The translations under genes and the position numbers were made by a program. Below, one piece after another: positions 18,896 to 29,610 of a DNA stretch of 64,000 nucleotides. Below the pieces are notes generated by a model. The model did not search any database. It saw nothing but the letters and a program-made list of their open reading frames with translations, and was not told the DNA's origin. Source of the DNA: Arcobacter sp. (lineage in GTDB: Bacteria > Campylobacterota > Campylobacteria > Campylobacterales > Arcobacteraceae); assembly GCA_002869535.1 (NCBI GenBank), contig PKUK01000008.1:240541-304540 (forward strand). Reading direction: 5' to 3'. Every line of letters begins with the position of its first letter. Positions within the stretch are counted from its first letter, which is position 1.

Positions 18896-21175
18896 TTAAA
18901 AACTTTCCCATTCGTCATCTTTATTCTGTTTTGGAGTGATAACTTGAACCTTTGTTTTTTCTTTTTTAAGGGCAGGTTCTTTTTTTGATATTTCTTTTAC
19001 TGTTGTTGTTTTATTATCTTTAGTTTTAGTAGCTGTTAACTTTTTTGTAGATTCTTCAATTTCAGAATGTTTTCTTAACTTAGCATTTTCTTTGCCTTCA
19101 AACTCTTTACTTTGAGCATCACTTATAATCTCTTTTGCTAAAGAATCTGTTTCTATTGCAATCGAATTTGTTTTTGCAGCAATAGAAGCATTTTGTTGTG
19201 TTTGTTGGTCAAGCTGATTTACGGCATCATTAATTTGTTTAATACCTGTTTCTTGTTCTTTACTAGATACTGAAATTTCATCAATTTTTTTAGTAGATTT
19301 TTCGATATTTATTAATAAAGAGTTGTAACCCTCAATCATATCTGCACTAATTTTTTTACCTTCATTTGTTTTTGTTGTTGCATTTCCTACTAACTCTTTT
19401 ATCTCTTTTGCAGCCTCTGCACTTCTTGAAGCTAGATTTCTAACTTCTTGTGCAACAACAGCAAAGCCTTTTCCTGCTTCACCTGCAGTAGCTGCTTCAA
19501 CAGCAGCATTAAGAGAAAGAATATTTGTTTGAAAAGCTATTTGATAAATGATTATAATAGCTTCATTTATCATAGTTACTTGATTTGTAATTTCTTCCAT
19601 TGCCTTTGTTGTATTTGAAGCTTGGGTTTGACCTTGTTTTGCAGAGTCACTTAACTCATTTGCATATTTATTCATTTCTGCAATATTTTGAGAGTTATTT
19701 ATGATTGTACTAGTTATCTCTTCCAAAGCAGCGGCTGTTTCTTCTAATGATGCAGCGGCTGTATTTGAAGAGTTGTTTAATGTCTCAACATTTGATATTA
19801 AAACATTAGAGGAATCTCCTAAAGTTAATCCAATTTCAAGAGATTTTTTAAGAAGTTCAGAAATACTACCTCCCAAGTTATTTACACCAGTTGCAAGTTT
19901 CTCTAAATGTGCTTTTTTATTACCTAATGAAATCTTTGTTCTATAATTTGAATTTGAGTAGTCACTCATTACTTTAAGGATATCATCAATATTTTTCTCT
20001 AAATTGATACTCATATTGTTCATTATTAATGTAAGTTCATTTAAGGAAGGGTTTGAAGATTTTTCATTAATTTTTGGTGTAAAATCACCCTCTTCATAAC
20101 TTTTTAAAATTTTAATTGAACTATTTATTAGACTTCTATCTTCTTCAACCTCTTTTTCAATTAATTTAATCTGCTCATTTACAACTTCAGCCATTTCACC
20201 AAGTTCATCTTTAGTATCAACTTTTAATGGAATAACTGATTCATTTTCTCTACTTAAGTATTTAAAGAAATTAAATAAACCTTCTCTAAATGTCTCAATA
20301 TTTTTTATGATTGATTTGATTGTTAGAATAGACAAAAATGTGATTATAAATACAAAGATTCCACCAATAATAACTATGAGTTTTTCTAGTGCAATTATTC
20401 TTGCATGTACTTCTTTTTCAGTATATTCAACTAATTTTTTTTGTATTGTTTCTGTTTGGTGAACTGTTTCTCTCATTTCACCTTGAAGTCCATGTTTACT
20501 ATTTAAACCAATTAATTCTTCTGCTTTAACTAGCGATAAAAAGTCATTTTTATAATTATTTATATCACTGCTAATATTAGCTGTTACAAAATCTTTTGTA
20601 AGTAACATGTCAATTTTATCTTTAAATTTATCCACATATTTTAAATCACGTCTAAGCATAAAATCTTTTTCTTGTTTTCGTAGGTCATAAACTATTGAAA
20701 GAAGTTCATAGTTTTCTGTTTTTTTTGCATTCTCTTGGACATTCTGAACACTTGATCGTAAACTTCCATACAATCCTAGTTTTTCATTTAGTCCAATTTC
20801 TATTTGAGCTTTTGCAAAACTTTCAAATTTCAATTGATAATCAACTATCACTTTATCAAAACTATTTATATGTTTTGTATCAAAATCATCTAATATAAAA
20901 GCAGCTTGTAAATTTTTGATATTTTAACGTATTTCTTCTATGTTCTTATTAAATTCATCCACATATTTTATATCTTTACGAAGAATAAAATCTTTTTCAT
21001 TTCTTCTTAACATAAGCATATCTGATTTTAAAACTTCTATCATTAGTTTGTTTTCATCTAAGGTCTCAATTTTTAAAGATGAAAAATAAAAAAATATTAT
21101 CAATGAAATCAACCCTGCAACACTTATCAAAGTAGAAATAATAAGCTTCATTTTAATAGTTATATTTTTAAACAT
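18896..21175 (-). pseudogene. Membrane methyl-accepting chemotaxis protein, interrupted by an in-frame TAA
   Basis: The frame from 21175 stops at TAA 20924-20926 (codon 84) and continues in the same frame to 18896, about 759 residues in all. The N-terminal helix (MKLIISTLISVAGLISLIIFF) lies before the stop. The rest of the ligand domain, the second helix, HAMP-like parts and a complete signalling tip ([37 protein letters not shown]) lie after it. The sequence around the stop is EEIR[12 protein letters not shown]. The C-terminus DEWESF resembles the W-x-x-F pentapeptide that tethers CheR and CheB. A restart at 20851 would give a product without its first helix. Confidence 0.88.
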
Positions 21176-21317
21176 TTTACACTCCCGGTGTTTTCTTAAG
21201 ATTATTTTATAATAATAATGCTTATAATTAATAAAAAAAAAAATTATTAATTTCTTTACTAAAGAAAGAACAAATACTTAAATCTTAAAATATAACTAAT
21301 AAATAAAAGGTAATCAC

Positions 21318-21974
21318 ATGTCTTTCAAAACGCAAGTAGAAAAAGTCGCCCAACAAATGCAACAAGTTGGTATAGAGTATGACAAATTATTTGATAACTT
21401 TGGCATTAAACTTTATGAAAAACTATCTATGAAAAAGGGTAGTTGTGAGCAAGTAGATATTGTACATAAAGAACTAGATGAAATCCTTGATGCCTTTAGC
21501 TTATATTTTCCAAGTAAATCAGTTATTGCTTGTCAGGCGAAGTGTTCTTCTTGTTGTTCTTTTCCTATACATTGTCCACCTCAAACTATTGAGCATATTG
21601 CAAAACATATTGAAACAAACTATTCAAAAGAAGAAATTAAAAACCTTATAGTAGCATTTCATAAAAATATAAAAGAAAGAAAAGCTCCGTATTTTAGAGC
21701 CACTTGCCCTTTTTTAGGTGAAGATAAATGCTGTAAAATTTATGAACAAAGGCCATTAGTATGCAGATGGTTTACTTCACCAGATGCCTCACTTTGTGAA
21801 CGTTCTATTCAAAGTGGAGAGACTATTCCCCAACAGCAAACCCAACATCGAATCTATCAGTTAGCAAATACAGCACTTGTTTTAACATCAAAAAATAAAG
21901 AAAATGATAATGCACAAGTGGAGTTTATTCCTGCTATTTTACAAAGATTAGAAGAAGAAAAGTGTGAAGAATAA
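21318..21974 (+). CDS. YkgJ-family cysteine cluster protein
   Basis: A 218-residue cytoplasmic protein with cysteine motifs typical of the YkgJ/UPF0153 group: CQAKCSSCCSFPIHC near residue 72 and CPFLGEDKCCKIYEQRPLVCRWF near residue 135. These probably bind zinc or an iron-sulfur cluster. Members occur next to many kinds of genes and the biochemical role is unknown. The gene is alone, preceded by AAAGGTAATC and followed by a strong bidirectional hairpin. Confidence 0.85.
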   Translation: MSFKTQVEKVAQQMQQVGIEYDKLFDNFGIKLYEKLSMKKGSCEQVDIVHKELDEILDAFSLYFPSKSVIACQAKCSSCCSFPIHCPPQTIEHIAKHIETNYSKEEIKNLIVAFHKNIKERKAPYFRATCPFLGEDKCCKIYEQRPLVCRWFTSPDASLCERSIQSGETIPQQQTQHRIYQLANTALVLTSKNKENDNAQVEFIPAILQRLEEEKCEE

Positions 21975-22034
21975 AATAATTTAGTACTTAAAACTATATC
22001 AAAAAAGAAGAGAGGTTTATATATTTCTTTACTT

Positions 22035-22065
22035 ATCAAAAATAGAGAAAATCTCTATTTTTGAT
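22035..22065. terminator. Bidirectional terminator
   Basis: ATCAAAAATAGAGA and TCTCTATTTTTGAT form a 14-base perfect stem with a three-base loop between the convergent ykgJ-like and ompA-like genes. A and T runs within the stem would suit termination on both strands. Confidence 0.85.
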
Positions 22066-22070
22066 CGATA

Positions 22071-22709
22071 CTACTTATTGAAAAGTTTTAAATCAACTCT
22101 TCTATTTTCTGCATCATTTGTAGAAATTGGTGCAGTTTCTCCATATGACACAACAGATAACTTACCTTCTTCTATTACACTATTTTTTAAAAAATAGTCT
22201 TTTACAGCTTTTGCTCTTTTTAACCCTAAAGCAAAGTTATACTCATCTGTACCAACAGAATCTGTATGCCCTTCTATAACTACTTTGTTACTATTAGAAA
22301 GTTCTAATGATTTCACATCTTTATTAACTTTTTTTATAACATATGAATCAAATGCAAAATTTACAAAACTTTCTACTTCTAGAAAATTTTTGTTTTCATC
22401 TTCCATTGATTTATCATTTTGTAGTTTATCAAGCTTTTGATCAACATTTTCACTTGCACCTGTTTTTTCTTTTTTAGGTTCTATTGAAGCCATTTTGGGT
22501 TCATCTTTAACACAATCATTTTGATATTTGTCTGCATAAAAGACAGTACCAAGTCCCCAAAATGCACCAATAGGACCACCAATAAGTGCTCCTTGTAAAA
22601 TTCCAAGTACTCCAAATGCAATTCTATTTTCTTTTTCTATACATTCATTTGATGAAGCATTTGTTACTAAAATTCCAGCAACTATTAAACTCATTAATAT
22701 TTTTTTCAT
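22071..22709 (-). CDS. OmpA-family outer membrane protein
   Basis: From the ATG at 22709 (AAAGGATAT just upstream) the product is about 212 residues. It has a signal peptide (MKKILMSLIVAGILVTNAS), a glycine-rich hydrophobic segment near residues 30-60 (FGVLGILQGALIGGPIGAFWGLG), a charged linker, and a C-terminal OmpA domain from about residue 110 (VNFAFDSYVI, VVIEGHTDSVGTDEYN, ENRRVDLKLF) that binds peptidoglycan. The single Cys in NECIEK lies after the expected cleavage site but does not form a clear lipobox. It probably anchors the envelope to the cell wall. Confidence 0.88.
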   Translation of the reverse strand: MKKILMSLIVAGILVTNASSNECIEKENRIAFGVLGILQGALIGGPIGAFWGLGTVFYADKYQNDCVKDEPKMASIEPKKEKTGASENVDQKLDKLQNDKSMEDENKNFLEVESFVNFAFDSYVIKKVNKDVKSLELSNSNKVVIEGHTDSVGTDEYNFALGLKRAKAVKDYFLKNSVIEEGKLSVVSYGETAPISTNDAENRRVDLKLFNK

Positions 22710-22830
22710 TTTATATCCTTTCATATTATGAAATTTATATTCAATATTATCACAAATTTTAAAAAATAAGTCAAATTTATTATATAAAGGCTAAACTCTT
22801 TATTTCTTAAACTATTAGAGAAGTGAGTTA

Positions 22831-24774
22831 CTATATATTTTTTTCAAAAGGAGTACATGGGATTTTTATAGTAAACTGTGCACCAATATAATTTTCTCCT
22901 TCAAACTCATACTCTACATTTGAAACTTTTAACTCACCATCCATTCCATCAATAATTTGTTTACTCATATATAATCCTATACCTGTTCCATCATTGTCAG
23001 ATTTTGTTGTAAAGTATGCTTCAAAGATTTTGTTTAGAAATTCATCGGGTATTCCACCTGCATTATCTTTTATTGTAATTATTAATTGATTGTCTTTTTC
23101 ATCTGTATTTATAAAAAGCAATCTTTTTGCCTTTGATTCTTTTTTTACAAACTCATCTTTAGCATTTTTAAAGATATTAATTATCACTTGTAGAAGTTCA
23201 TTCTCATATCCATAAGCTTTTATATCAGCAATATCTTTATGTGTTGCAATAAGGTTATTTTTAAACTGAGAATCTATTAGTTTAAATGTCTTATTAAATA
23301 CCTTGTCAATATAAAAAAAGCTTTTTTCTTTACTTGGTTTAAAAAAGTTTCTAAAGTCATCAATAGTTTGGGATAAATGTTTAACAGAATTATCAATATT
23401 TTCTATGGCTTCGTCTACTTCTTTTTCTTCAACTTTGATTACCTTTGTTTTATCTAGTTGAATTAAAGCATTTGACATACTAATTAAACTCAAAGGTTGT
23501 TTCCATTGGTGTGCAATATTTCCTATCATTTCACCCATAAGTGCCATCTTTGATTGCTGAACTAAAAGCTTTTCATTTTCGATGATAATTTTAGTGTCTT
23601 TTTCTATTTCTTTTTTATAGTCATTAAATTTAAGTGCAATAATTTTAGATAGATAAAAAGATACAATCACAAGAAAAAGAGTAATTATATAACTTACTAC
23701 TATTATTTAATTAATAATATTATTATTGCTCTGTCTTAACTCTTCCTCTTTTTTTATTATTTTACTATTTAAGGAGTCTAAATAAAATCCAGTACCAATT
23801 GTCCAACCCCATTTATCAAATAGTTTCAAGTAAGATATTTTTTCTGTGGTATTTAAAGTATCATCAAGTTTATAAGTTGACTCATAATTATAAAAACCTT
23901 CTTTATTTTCTCTTGTAAAATCTAATAACTCTTTTACTAAATATTTACCTCTATTATTTTTGATATTAAGTCTATTTGTCCCTATATACTCTTCATCTTT
24001 ATGGGATAAGGTATTACCTTCTTTGTCAAAGATAAATATATAATTGCCATTGGAAAATCTAATTTTCCTAATCCATTCTAATACTTCTTTTTTTATATTT
24101 TCTTCAAACTCATCTATATATTGACCTGTTCCAATTACAACATCATATGGTTTAAAATATTTATAAAAAGAGATTTTTTCTGAAGGAGTATTTTGATTGG
24201 GTTTAAACCAATAATATCTATCATATGACTCAGTTTTATTATCTATTGTTTCAATAATTTTTTGACTAAATTTATAACCTGTTATATCTTCAAACTCACT
24301 CATTTTTTTACCTTCAAACTCTTGAATATGAGGCATTAATTTAATTTCGTTTGAACTATAAATAAAAAAATACTTTTTATCTTTATTGTGTGAGATACCA
24401 GATATTGCAGTTTTTATATAAGCAAAAATTTCATCTTTTTCATGATGATGTTTATCATTATTATTTTCATCATATATATTAGTTGCTAAATTATGTACTT
24501 CATAAACTTTTTCTTTTAGGAGTTTTTTTAACTCTTTTTCTGAATTTTCAACATTAAACTGTATATAGTCATAGACCCTTAAAACTTCATTTTGAACTAC
24601 TCTTTTATTCTCTTCTAAATAGGTATTTTTGATAGATTCAATATCTTTTTTTAAGTCTTCATTTTTCTGCTGTATAAACATATAGGTCAGAATTAAAGAA
24701 ATAGTTAAAATCCCAACAATAGCGCCATATTTTATAATATTTAATATATTTTTTTCTGTCTCAATAATTTTCAC
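22831..24774 (-). pseudogene. Double-Cache sensor histidine kinase, interrupted by an in-frame TAA
   Basis: The frame stops at TAA 23707-23709 and continues in the same frame to 22831. The GTG at 24774 is chosen as start because it aligns with the start of the paralogue at 35665 and gives 647 residues against its 648. The first segment holds a membrane helix and two Cache modules (NKDKKYFFIYSS, DVVIGTGQYIDEFE, GNYIFIFDKEGN, WGWTIGTGFYLD). The second holds the second membrane helix and the kinase core (HQWKQPLSL with the phospho-His, INIFKNAKDEF, DNAGGIP, GTGIGLYMS). The stop lies where the paralogue has lysine in SVINKILRIS, so AAA or GAA to TAA fits. Confidence 0.88.
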
Positions 24775-24863
24775 ATTTAATCCAGTTTTTTTTAAGATAT
24801 AATTTATTATATTATATCTTAAAAATATCAAATAAGCTTAATCAATATCAATACATATTTTTT

Positions 24864-26798
24864 TTAAATTTTATCTTCTAAAGGTAAAATAATTTCGAAT
24901 TTAGCGCCTTTGTAGTCTTTACCTTCATACTTAAATACTTCATTGGAAACTGTTATTTTTCCATTCATTACTTTTGTAAATATCTCTTCAGACATAAAAA
25001 GTCCCATACCCGTACCTTGATATTGATGTTTAGTTGTAAAGTATGGCTCAAAGATTCTAGGAAGTATATCTTCTGGAATTCCGCCTGCATTATCTTGTAT
25101 AGTGAAATATATCTCACTATTTTTAATTTTTGCACAGATTATTAAAAGTTTATCTTTTTCATTTATTTTTTCAAACTCATCACTTGCGTTCTTAAAAATA
25201 TTTATTAAAGCTTGAACAAATTGATTTTCAGCACTTTGCATCTCTATTTCATCAATATTTTTGATAATTCTTATTCCACTATTTTCAAACTGTCCATATG
25301 CTAAATTAATAGCTTTTTCAACGACTCTTTCAATTTTAAAACAGGTTTTTTCTTTATTATCTTTAAGAAAATCTTTAAAGTCTTCTATTATGTGAGATAA
25401 ATACATTGACTGTTCTACAATTACATCCATAGAAGTATCAATATCTGTATCATTTGAAATACCTAATTCTTTATTTAGCTTCACACCGCTTGCAGCTGTT
25501 GTTATTACAGATAGTGGCTGTCTCCATTGGTGTGCAATATTACCTATCATCTCTCCCATTGCGCTCATTTTACTTTGGTGAGCTAAAACATCTCGTTGAT
25601 GATTATTTTCTTTTACAAACTCTTCTATCTCAATCTTATAATCTTTAAACTTCTTTTGTAAAATCATAGATACATATTTTGAAACAAATAATAAAATTAT
25701 CATCAATAAAATACTTATGATAAAGATATTTTTAACATATGTTTTAAATTTTTCTTCTAATATAACTCTTTTCTCTTCCAAGGCTATTTCATAATCATCT
25801 TCATAAAAACCTTGTCCAATAAACCACTCCCAGTTTTGTATACCCTTTACAAAACTAGTTTTAGTAGTAGGTTTTCCACTAGTTGGTTTATTATTTTGTA
25901 TATAACTCAAATAACCTTCACCTTGATTTTTTGCGATATTTATTGCCTTTGAAACAACGTCGAAACTATTTTTTACATCAGGAGTACCTCTTGGTTTTAT
26001 ACCGTTTGTTCCTATAACCTCTTTTTTTATATGATTTAAATAAGTTCCATCATAATCTAGCACAAAAATATAGTTGTTATTTAAATATTTTAAAGTTTTT
26101 ATATAAGAAAGTGCTTTTTCTTTAATACCCTCTTCAAACTCATCTAAATATTCCCCCGTACCAATAAACCAATCAAGAGGTTCAAAATATACATTAAATC
26201 CTATTTTTCTATAATTATTGTTTTTATCACTTGGCTTATAAAAATACCAACTCAAAAAACCTTCATTTGTCTGTTTTAATTGAGTAATTATATCTCTAGT
26301 TAAATACTTTCCGTTTCCATCTTTAAAATTATAAAAGTTTTTTCCCTCAATCTCTCTATTTAAAGGAAATAAAATACACTCATAATCCATAGAATAAATA
26401 TAATAATAACCTCTGCCCTCATTAAATCTAATGTCAACCAAAGCATCTTTTATCATCTTAGTAATAGCTTCTTTATCTTTACTATCTTTGTTTTCATTAT
26501 AAATTCTAGTTGCTATTTTTTTAGCTTCATATACTCTCTCTTTAATTGATTTTTTCAATTCAGATTCTGTATTTCTTTGCATTTCCAATATAGTGTTATA
26601 GACAGTTTCAACATTATTTTTAATTATTTTTTTATTGTATTTCACAAACTCTTTTTCCATTAGCTGTTTTTCTTGGAGGTATGTTGTTTTATATTCAAAA
26701 TATAAGAAAATAATTAAAAAGATTGACATAGAAATAATAAATATTGGAGGAGTAAATTTAATAATTTTTAAAATAGTTTGTTCATTTTTGTAATTCAT
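24864..26798 (-). CDS. Double-Cache sensor histidine kinase
   Basis: A 644-residue membrane kinase. Helix 1 (FTPPIFIISMSIFLIIFLYF) is followed by two extracytoplasmic Cache modules (GRGYYYIYSMDYE, DWFIGTGEYLDEFE; NNYIFVLDYDGT, WEWFIGQGFYEDD), helix 2 (IFIISILLMIILLFV), a short coiled coil and a kinase core with phospho-His in [13 protein letters not shown], an N-box INIFKNASDEFE, DNAGGIP and GTGMGLFMS. Such Cache modules bind small organic acids or amino acids. No response regulator is adjacent. It is intact, unlike its downstream neighbour. Confidence 0.92.
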   Translation of the reverse strand: MNYKNEQTILKIIKFTPPIFIISMSIFLIIFLYFEYKTTYLQEKQLMEKEFVKYNKKIIKNNVETVYNTILEMQRNTESELKKSIKERVYEAKKIATRIYNENKDSKDKEAITKMIKDALVDIRFNEGRGYYYIYSMDYECILFPLNREIEGKNFYNFKDGNGKYLTRDIITQLKQTNEGFLSWYFYKPSDKNNNYRKIGFNVYFEPLDWFIGTGEYLDEFEEGIKEKALSYIKTLKYLNNNYIFVLDYDGTYLNHIKKEVIGTNGIKPRGTPDVKNSFDVVSKAINIAKNQGEGYLSYIQNNKPTSGKPTTKTSFVKGIQNWEWFIGQGFYEDDYEIALEEKRVILEEKFKTYVKNIFIISILLMIILLFVSKYVSMILQKKFKDYKIEIEEFVKENNHQRDVLAHQSKMSAMGEMIGNIAHQWRQPLSVITTAASGVKLNKELGISNDTDIDTSMDVIVEQSMYLSHIIEDFKDFLKDNKEKTCFKIERVVEKAINLAYGQFENSGIRIIKNIDEIEMQSAENQFVQALINIFKNASDEFEKINEKDKLLIICAKIKNSEIYFTIQDNAGGIPEDILPRIFEPYFTTKHQYQGTGMGLFMSEEIFTKVMNGKITVSNEVFKYEGKDYKGAKFEIILPLEDKI

Positions 26799-26916
26799 AT
26801 TGTCGCCATAAGTATTAATATCATAAAGAAGCTATTGTATGATATTTATACTTATTTTAAACTATAAAATATAGATTATTATTAGATAAAAAATTAAATA
26901 ATAATTTTTTTAGTTT

Positions 26917-29475
26917 TTATTCAACCAAATTATCTTTTAACATTGCAATATCAAGTATTGATAATAATTTAGATTCTTTATCTTCCTCTTGTGGCACAAC
27001 AACTTTATTTATTAATGTACAACTTCCTAATAAATAGTTATCTATTTTTTTAATTCTTGTTTTTTGAACTTCAGGGATATCTCCTAGTTCATTTACAAGT
27101 ATTCCAATATAGTTTTCACTATTTTTATCAAAGTGTTTTATAATTACTACTTCTTTATACTCCCTATCAATCTCTTCACCTAAGAAGTTTTTGATATCTA
27201 TTACTCCAACTGCATTATTCTTATAGATTAATGTACCTTTAAAATAGTGATCGTTATCTAAAGTTGGTGATAATTCAAGTTTATCAACACTTACCACTTC
27301 TATTACATTCTCTATCTCAACACCTAGCCATTTGCCACCAATATAAAAAGTACCTACTTCTTGTGTATTTTCTATTTTATTTCCACTTACTTCTTTGAAT
27401 ATCTCTTTTGTATGAGATATCTTTAACTCAGCAGAACTAATATATGAGAAAAATATTGCATACACATCATTAGAGTAGTTGTCACTCACTTTGTATTCCC
27501 TATACCCTTGAGAACACTTCACCCCAATAGCATAATAGTTCCCATTATAAACTATAATTTCACTATGAGTTTCACCATTTACCATATTGAAAAGTTTTGA
27601 ATCTATATCTAAAACTGTACCTACTTTTAACTCCTCATTTGTAGATGAAATTATTAGTCCACTTTTATCTGTAAATACTCCAAATCTTTTTTCATCTTCA
27701 CTTGATTTAAAGTTTGGAATTGACTCTTCAAGCATAGCTTTAAATTCAACCTTTGAATCAAAAACAACTCCAATACCACCTACTACCTTTTCATCTGATT
27801 TGATTGAGGCATAATAGTTATACGTAAAATCATCATTATAAAACTTTGTCTTTTTAAATTTTGATACAAAATAATCATTGTTATCTTTTATATCCATAGT
27901 TTTTTCAACTGTATTATCATTTAATTGCATTCCAATAAGATGTTTCTCTTTTTCATTTGAAACAGCCAAAATTATTCCATTTGTATCATAAATGAAAAGG
28001 TTTGTATAAACTGTATATAGATTATTTATATATTTTAATATCTCAGTTAATTTTGGGTTGTGAGTTTTATCAACATTACTTGATGTTAATACATCCATAA
28101 AGTCTTGTGTCAACGCCCACCATCTACAATCATTTGCTCTTTCATATAAGTTTCTATCCATAATGTCTACCATTAAAGAAGCTACATAAGTGGCATTGTT
28201 TAAAATAATTGTTTTAGTCAAATTAGCTATTGATAAATCAAAGATTTTTTTAGTCTTTTCACCTGTTGAACTTATCTCATTTAATAGGGCTCTTGAAAAA
28301 GTTCTTGTCATCTCACTTTGGTCATGTTCACCTTTATTGATATTTCCATTCCAAACAAGTCTATTTAGATTTACTTGTATATTATTCGCCTCTAAGGGAA
28401 TCTTCTTTAACTCATCACTAAAGCCTTCACCCTCTTGTAAAATAGCCAATAATATATCTTGGTCTATATTTAAATTATCATCTTCACTTACAAAGGCATA
28501 CTCTAAAGGAACCATGATATGACCATACCACTCTTGACCAAAATATCCTTGATATCCTGTTGTTTTACAAGTTTTAGCTAAGTAGTCTCTACCCGCATGG
28601 GAAACAACTGAGAACTTGCTATTTGGATTAAATTCTAAAATTGTTCCTAAGTTGACATGATATTTATCACTACTTGCAATTACTACACCATCTTTATCCA
28701 AAATAGTTAAACACTCTTTATTTTTGTTATCTTTTAGATTATTAAAAATACCTTTCATCTCATCTTGAAATCTAAAGCATAAACATAACACTCCAATTGC
28801 TTCAGAGTTAGGGTCATTAGTTTTAGTAACTTTTGAAGCATATACTAAACTCTTTTTTCTGTTTGGTATAAAGTCATGATATTTAAATGACTCTACGTAG
28901 TCATTACTACTCAACGATAAATTAATAATCTCATCTTCTGATTTATCTATTTTTTGATTTTTATCTAGCTGAACTAGAACTTTACCTTTTGTATCCATTA
29001 ACACAATGTCATAATAAACACTATACTTTTGTGTATATTCTAAAAATCTATTTCGTAGTATCTTTACATTATTTGTAAAATCATGGTCGTATCTATTTTT
29101 ATTATTTTCAATAAACTCTCGAATGTCATTATCAGTAGATAAAAATCCAATATCAGCAGTTCTTTCAAATAGATTTCTAATTACTATATCAATTGAAATT
29201 TGTGATTTAAAATTCATTTGTCTTATTGTTTTTTCTAACAATTCATTTGATAAGTGATTTAATAGTTTTGAAGTTAGCTTAGAAAAGTTATTTTTTGTTT
29301 CATTTATATTTGCACTGCTATTACCAAAATGGCTAAGCAATGATAAGTTATCCCAACTTTTTGATAATGATACTAATTCTTCTCTGTATTCATCTACTAA
29401 AACCATATGTTTAAAATATTGAAGTAAGTCTGATTTTACCTCTATACCTTTATAATTTATTAATTGATTATTCAT
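26917..29475 (-). CDS. Large soluble Cache-domain protein with C-terminal CheW domain
   Basis: An 852-residue protein with no obvious membrane segment. Two sensor-like regions repeat a similar plan: residues about 110-330 (SVYYDIVLMDTKGKVLVQLD, CLTILDKDGVVIASSDKYHVNLGT) and about 480-690 (YTNLFIYDTNGIILAVSNEKEKHLIG, FGVFTDKSGLIISSTNEELKVGT). A CheW module ends the protein (FYIGGKWLGVEIENVIEVV, GTLIYKNNAVGVIDIKNFLG). It could couple a cytoplasmic signal to CheA arrays. The family is not named with certainty. Confidence 0.82.
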   Translation of the reverse strand: MNNQLINYKGIEVKSDLLQYFKHMVLVDEYREELVSLSKSWDNLSLLSHFGNSSANINETKNNFSKLTSKLLNHLSNELLEKTIRQMNFKSQISIDIVIRNLFERTADIGFLSTDNDIREFIENNKNRYDHDFTNNVKILRNRFLEYTQKYSVYYDIVLMDTKGKVLVQLDKNQKIDKSEDEIINLSLSSNDYVESFKYHDFIPNRKKSLVYASKVTKTNDPNSEAIGVLCLCFRFQDEMKGIFNNLKDNKNKECLTILDKDGVVIASSDKYHVNLGTILEFNPNSKFSVVSHAGRDYLAKTCKTTGYQGYFGQEWYGHIMVPLEYAFVSEDDNLNIDQDILLAILQEGEGFSDELKKIPLEANNIQVNLNRLVWNGNINKGEHDQSEMTRTFSRALLNEISSTGEKTKKIFDLSIANLTKTIILNNATYVASLMVDIMDRNLYERANDCRWWALTQDFMDVLTSSNVDKTHNPKLTEILKYINNLYTVYTNLFIYDTNGIILAVSNEKEKHLIGMQLNDNTVEKTMDIKDNNDYFVSKFKKTKFYNDDFTYNYYASIKSDEKVVGGIGVVFDSKVEFKAMLEESIPNFKSSEDEKRFGVFTDKSGLIISSTNEELKVGTVLDIDSKLFNMVNGETHSEIIVYNGNYYAIGVKCSQGYREYKVSDNYSNDVYAIFFSYISSAELKISHTKEIFKEVSGNKIENTQEVGTFYIGGKWLGVEIENVIEVVSVDKLELSPTLDNDHYFKGTLIYKNNAVGVIDIKNFLGEEIDREYKEVVIIKHFDKNSENYIGILVNELGDIPEVQKTRIKKIDNYLLGSCTLINKVVVPQEEDKESKLLSILDIAMLKDNLVE

Positions 29476-29526
29476 TTTTACCCTTTCTATATTCCGGTAA
29501 AATTATACTTTTTTTTGTAGGAGTTT

Positions 29527-29567
29527 TTTTTACAATTTTGTATAAAAACTATACAAAACTGTAAAAT
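29527..29567. repeat. Long inverted repeat between ychF and the Cache-CheW gene
   Basis: TTTTACAATTTTGTATA (from 29527) and TATACAAAACTGTAAAA (to 29567) form 17-base arms with one mismatch around a short loop. The element lies about 50 bases before the start of the Cache-CheW gene and about 44 bases after ychF, both on the minus strand. It could be the ychF terminator or an operator; the sequence does not decide. Confidence 0.55.
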
Positions 29568-29610
29568 TATTTTTTGAGTTATTTTATGTTAGTATTATTT
29601 CTTCTGTAGG